From the NCBI GenBank assembly GCA_029054535.1, contig JAIDFC010000193.1, forward strand, positions 1,678 through 8,774: a stretch of 7,097 bases of DNA, in the 5' to 3' direction. The notes under the pieces are model-generated. The model was not told the origin of the DNA and ran no database searches. It saw only the letters and a list, made by a program, of their open reading frames with translations. Source of the stretch: Rikenella sp. GTDB lineage: Bacteria > Bacteroidota > Bacteroidia > Bacteroidales > Rikenellaceae. Shown piece by piece: positions 5,225-7,097 of the stretch; position 1 is the first letter of the stretch, and each line of letters begins with the position of its first letter. A program made the position numbers and the translations under genes.

Positions 5225-6886
5225 TTATAATAGGCCTTTAGAGGAAGGCAGATTGAAGTCGAGCGGTTTCCGTTCGACCGCCATCCGAAGAGCCCGGGCA
5301 AAAGCCTTGAAAACCGCTTCGATTTTGTGGTGTTCGTTTCGTCCGCGGGCCGCGATGTGGAGGTTGCAGCGAGCCGCCTGAGCGAAACTGTCGAAGAAGT
5401 GTTCGAACATCTCGGTCGGAACGTCGCCGATCCGTTCGCGGCGGAATTCGACCTTCCAACGCGTGGCGATCCGACCGCCGAAGTCCAGCAGCACCAACGC
5501 GCGGCTTTCGTCCATCGGCAGCGCGAAACCGTAGCGGCCGATCCCCCGTTTGTCGCCCAGCGCCAGCCGGAACGCCTCGCCCAGCACCAAAGCCGTGTCT
5601 TCGATCGTGTGGTGTTCGTCGACCGCGAGGTCCCCCCGGGCCGAGAGCTGCAGGGCGAAGCCGCCGTGGTGGACGATCTGTTCCAACATGTGGTCGAAAA
5701 AGCCCAGTCCGGTTGCGATCTGCGATTCGGAACCGGACACGGGATCCAGGGAGAGCGTAATCGAGATATCCGTCTCGCGGCTCCGGCGCGAAACGGTGGC
5801 TCGTCGCCCGCCGCTCCGTACCGGGGTGAAAGTCGCTCCGTCCGGGGTCGGTTCGTCGAGTTGAGCCATCGCTTCGATCAACGCCGCATTCTCCTCCGGC
5901 GTCCCCACCGTCAACCGCAAACACCCCTCGCAACCCGGAATCCGAGACCGGTCGCGCACAATAATCCCCCGCTCGATCAGCCGATCGTAGACCCGTCGCG
6001 GCTCGTCGACCCGCACCAGCAGAAAATTCGCGTCCGACGGAAAAACTCGCCGAACCATCGGCAACCGCTCCAGCGCAACAATCAATTTTTTCCGCTCATC
6101 GACCAACACGGCGATCTGTTCCCGCCGTTCCGCCTCTTTCTCCAACTCGCCGAGCACCAGCCGTTCCGTGATCACATTCACCGAATACGGGTACTTGATC
6201 CGCTCCATCGCCGCCACGATCTCCGGTCCGGCAAAAGCGAACCCGATCCGAATCCCGGCCATTCCCCACGCTTTCGACAAGGTCTGCAACACGACCAGGT
6301 TCGGAAACTCATCCAGTCGGGACAAAAATCCTTCGTGGTCGGCAAAATCGATGTAAGCCTCGTCCAACACCACCACCCCGTCGAAACCGCGAATCACCCG
6401 TTCGACCTCCGCCGGGTCGAGCAGGTTGGCCGACGGGTTGTTCGGCGAACACAAAAACGCCAGCTTGGTCCGAGGCGTCGCGGCGGCCAAAAATCGGTCG
6501 GCGTCGAGCCGAAATTCCTCGGCCAAAGCCACTTCCGTCAGCCGCACGTCGTTCGTCGCTGCCGCCACGCGGTACATTCCGTAGCTCGGCGAAATCGCCA
6601 ACGCCTCGTCCTCCCGAGGCTCGCAAAACACGCGAAACAACAGGTCGATCGCCTCGTCGCTCCCGTTCCCGCCCACGAAAATCCGATCCGACGACACGCC
6701 GCGCATCTCGGATACTTTGGTCCGTATACGTCGATTATGCGGATCGGGATAACGGTTGAACCCGTTCTCGAACGGGTTCTCGTTGGCGTCCAGATAGATC
6801 CCCAAATCGCCGGCGTACTCGTCCCGCGCGGTCGAATACGGAGCCATCTCGCGCACGTTCGCTCGAAATAAACTACGAATATCCAT
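5225..6886 (-). CDS. hisCB: HisC-HisB(IGPD) fusion: histidinol-phosphate aminotransferase / imidazoleglycerol-phosphate dehydratase
   Basis: One 553-residue frame encodes two complete histidine-synthesis enzymes. Residues 1 to about 343 are a PLP-dependent class I/II aminotransferase (HisC), converting imidazole-acetol phosphate to histidinol phosphate. Visible marks are LDANENP (32-38), GGNGSDEAI (72-80), SPNNPS (147-152), DEAYIDF (175-181, D175 contacting the PLP pyridine), the PLP-binding lysine K205 in TLSKAWGMAGIRIG, and LRLTVGTPEEN (323-333, R324 as substrate arginine). A Pro/Gly/Thr-containing linker spans about 344-361. Residues about 362-553 are a full IGPD domain, dehydrating imidazole-glycerol phosphate. 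It has TGLGFFDHMLEQIVHHGGF (392-410), DEHHTIEDTALVLGEAF (423-439), MDES (458-461), NEHHKIEA (517-524) and the terminal PSSKGLL, with all the metal-binding His/Glu clusters. The HAD-type histidinol-phosphatase domain often found at the N-terminus of IGPD in Bacteroidota is absent. The start at 6886 is set by HisC homology; the 33 in-frame codons upstream come from a hairpin repeat. No other his gene lies in the window. Confidence 0.93.
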   Translation of the reverse strand: MDIRSLFRANVREMAPYSTARDEYAGDLGIYLDANENPFENGFNRYPDPHNRRIRTKVSEMRGVSSDRIFVGGNGSDEAIDLLFRVFCEPREDEALAISPSYGMYRVAAATNDVRLTEVALAEEFRLDADRFLAAATPRTKLAFLCSPNNPSANLLDPAEVERVIRGFDGVVVLDEAYIDFADHEGFLSRLDEFPNLVVLQTLSKAWGMAGIRIGFAFAGPEIVAAMERIKYPYSVNVITERLVLGELEKEAERREQIAVLVDERKKLIVALERLPMVRRVFPSDANFLLVRVDEPRRVYDRLIERGIIVRDRSRIPGCEGCLRLTVGTPEENAALIEAMAQLDEPTPDGATFTPVRSGGRRATVSRRSRETDISITLSLDPVSGSESQIATGLGFFDHMLEQIVHHGGFALQLSARGDLAVDEHHTIEDTALVLGEAFRLALGDKRGIGRYGFALPMDESRALVLLDFGGRIATRWKVEFRRERIGDVPTEMFEHFFDSFAQAARCNLHIAARGRNEHHKIEAVFKAFARALRMAVERKPLDFNLPSSKGLL

Positions 6887-6927
6887 TGTGTTATTTTTGG
6901 TCTGTTCTTTAGCGACAGGAGGGTACT

Positions 6928-6951
6928 GTTCTTTTTGTGAACAAAAAGAAC
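6928..6951. repeat. Perfect 10-bp hairpin upstream of hisCB
   Basis: The sequence gttctttttg (6928-6937), loop tgaa, then caaaaagaac (6942-6951) is a perfect inverted repeat 42 bases before the hisCB start. Neither strand has a T-tract directly after it, so it does not look like a terminator. The 9-mer ctgttcttt at its edge (6926-6934) is repeated directly at 6902-6910, between the hairpin and the start codon. It could be an operator, mRNA leader structure or part of a dispersed repeat. Confidence 0.7.
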
Positions 6952-6965
6952 CAAAAAAACTTTCG

Positions 6966-6983
6966 GGAATGCTAACGCATTCC
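6966..6983. repeat. Short 7-bp hairpin upstream of hisCB
   Basis: The arms ggaatgc (6966-6972) and gcattcc (6977-6983) enclose a 4-base loop. On the minus strand a run of seven T's follows after a 6-base gap, so a weak minus-strand terminator or attenuator in front of hisCB is conceivable. It sits between two larger hairpins and is best read with them. Confidence 0.5.
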
Positions 6984-7020
6984 ATGGGCTGCCGTAGTCA
7001 AGAGCACTTTGCCTTGTTTT

Positions 7021-7092
7021 GGGGTGGTTGCTTTTTAACGGGCGCATAGGTTTTCTCAAACTTAGTTTGCGCCCGCTAAAAAGTACCACCCC
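7021..7092. repeat. Long imperfect inverted repeat at the right edge
   Basis: Arm one (7021-7045) and arm two (7069-7092) are complementary over about 24 bases: ggggtggt, cttttta and cgggcgc all find partners, with a small internal bulge and one mismatch. The loop holds a nested caaac-tta-gtttg hairpin (7057-7069, sharing its last base with arm two). The whole could form a cruciform or a long RNA hairpin on either strand. It has no open reading frame of its own and reaches almost to the window edge, so its full extent is unknown. Its form suits a dispersed intergenic repeat. Confidence 0.65.
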
Positions 7093-7097
7093 ACACC

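Noticed and set aside
5327..6871. Long plus-strand open frame opposite hisCB
   Set aside because: This is the antisense shadow of a strongly conserved coding sequence; the translation is low-complexity Arg/Pro/His-rich without motifs.
6887..6985. Upstream extension of hisC or a histidine leader peptide
   Set aside because: The 33 extra residues contain no histidine and come from the hairpin sequence; HisC homology begins at MDIRSLFR.
7057..7064. TAAGTTTG on the minus strand as a hisCB promoter
   Set aside because: It matches TAnnTTTG but has no TTTG at the -33 position, lies about 170 bases from the start codon, and sits inside the loop hairpin of the right-edge inverted repeat; chance is likely.

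Overview
The window looks like a piece of chromosome from a fairly GC-rich member of the Bacteroidota, most likely order Bacteroidales. A Rikenellaceae/Alistipes-like source is a guess from codon use and gene style, not something shown here. The grounds are: promoters with the Bacteroidota -33 TTTG / -7 TAnnTTTG pattern, no Shine-Dalgarno sequences but an A-rich leader before dnaK, a tRNA gene without an encoded CCA end, and protein sequences that read as Bacteroidales orthologues. It is a housekeeping region. I see no transposase, phage gene, CRISPR array, defence system or toxin-antitoxin pair.

Layout from left to right. Positions 1-170 hold no gene, only a hairpin at 69-106 that may end a plus-strand gene lying off the left edge. 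A minus-strand tRNA-Leu (anticodon CAG, 215-296) follows, with its own promoter (345-376) and a strong hairpin terminator (176-213). Next is a minus-strand YjjG-type HAD nucleotidase (451-1146). It is divergent from dnaK (1320-3230, plus), and the 173-bp gap between them carries a TACTTTTG promoter for the HAD gene and a -24/-12 (sigma-54-like) candidate for dnaK. dnaK ends in a strong terminator (3279-3320). A secreted S41 C-terminal processing protease (3353-4948, plus) starts only 32 bases after that terminator and has its own terminator at 5041-5064.

A convergent 276-bp gap (4949-5224) holds repeated gttcttt/aaagaac arms, the protease terminator and nothing recognisable as a gene. The right third is one minus-strand gene (5225-6886) encoding histidinol-phosphate aminotransferase (HisC) fused in frame to imidazoleglycerol-phosphate dehydratase (the IGPD part of HisB). 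Upstream of it, 6887-7097 has no gene but three consecutive hairpins that look like a structured leader or a dispersed repeat.

Functionally, dnaK (cytosolic folding) and the S41 protease (envelope proteolysis) are both protein quality-control genes and may be partly co-transcribed through a leaky terminator. The HAD enzyme cleans up nucleotides and the tRNA serves translation. The hisCB fusion joins two consecutive steps of histidine synthesis (steps 6 and 7) and is the most unusual coding feature. The hairpin block before it is the most unexplained non-coding feature.
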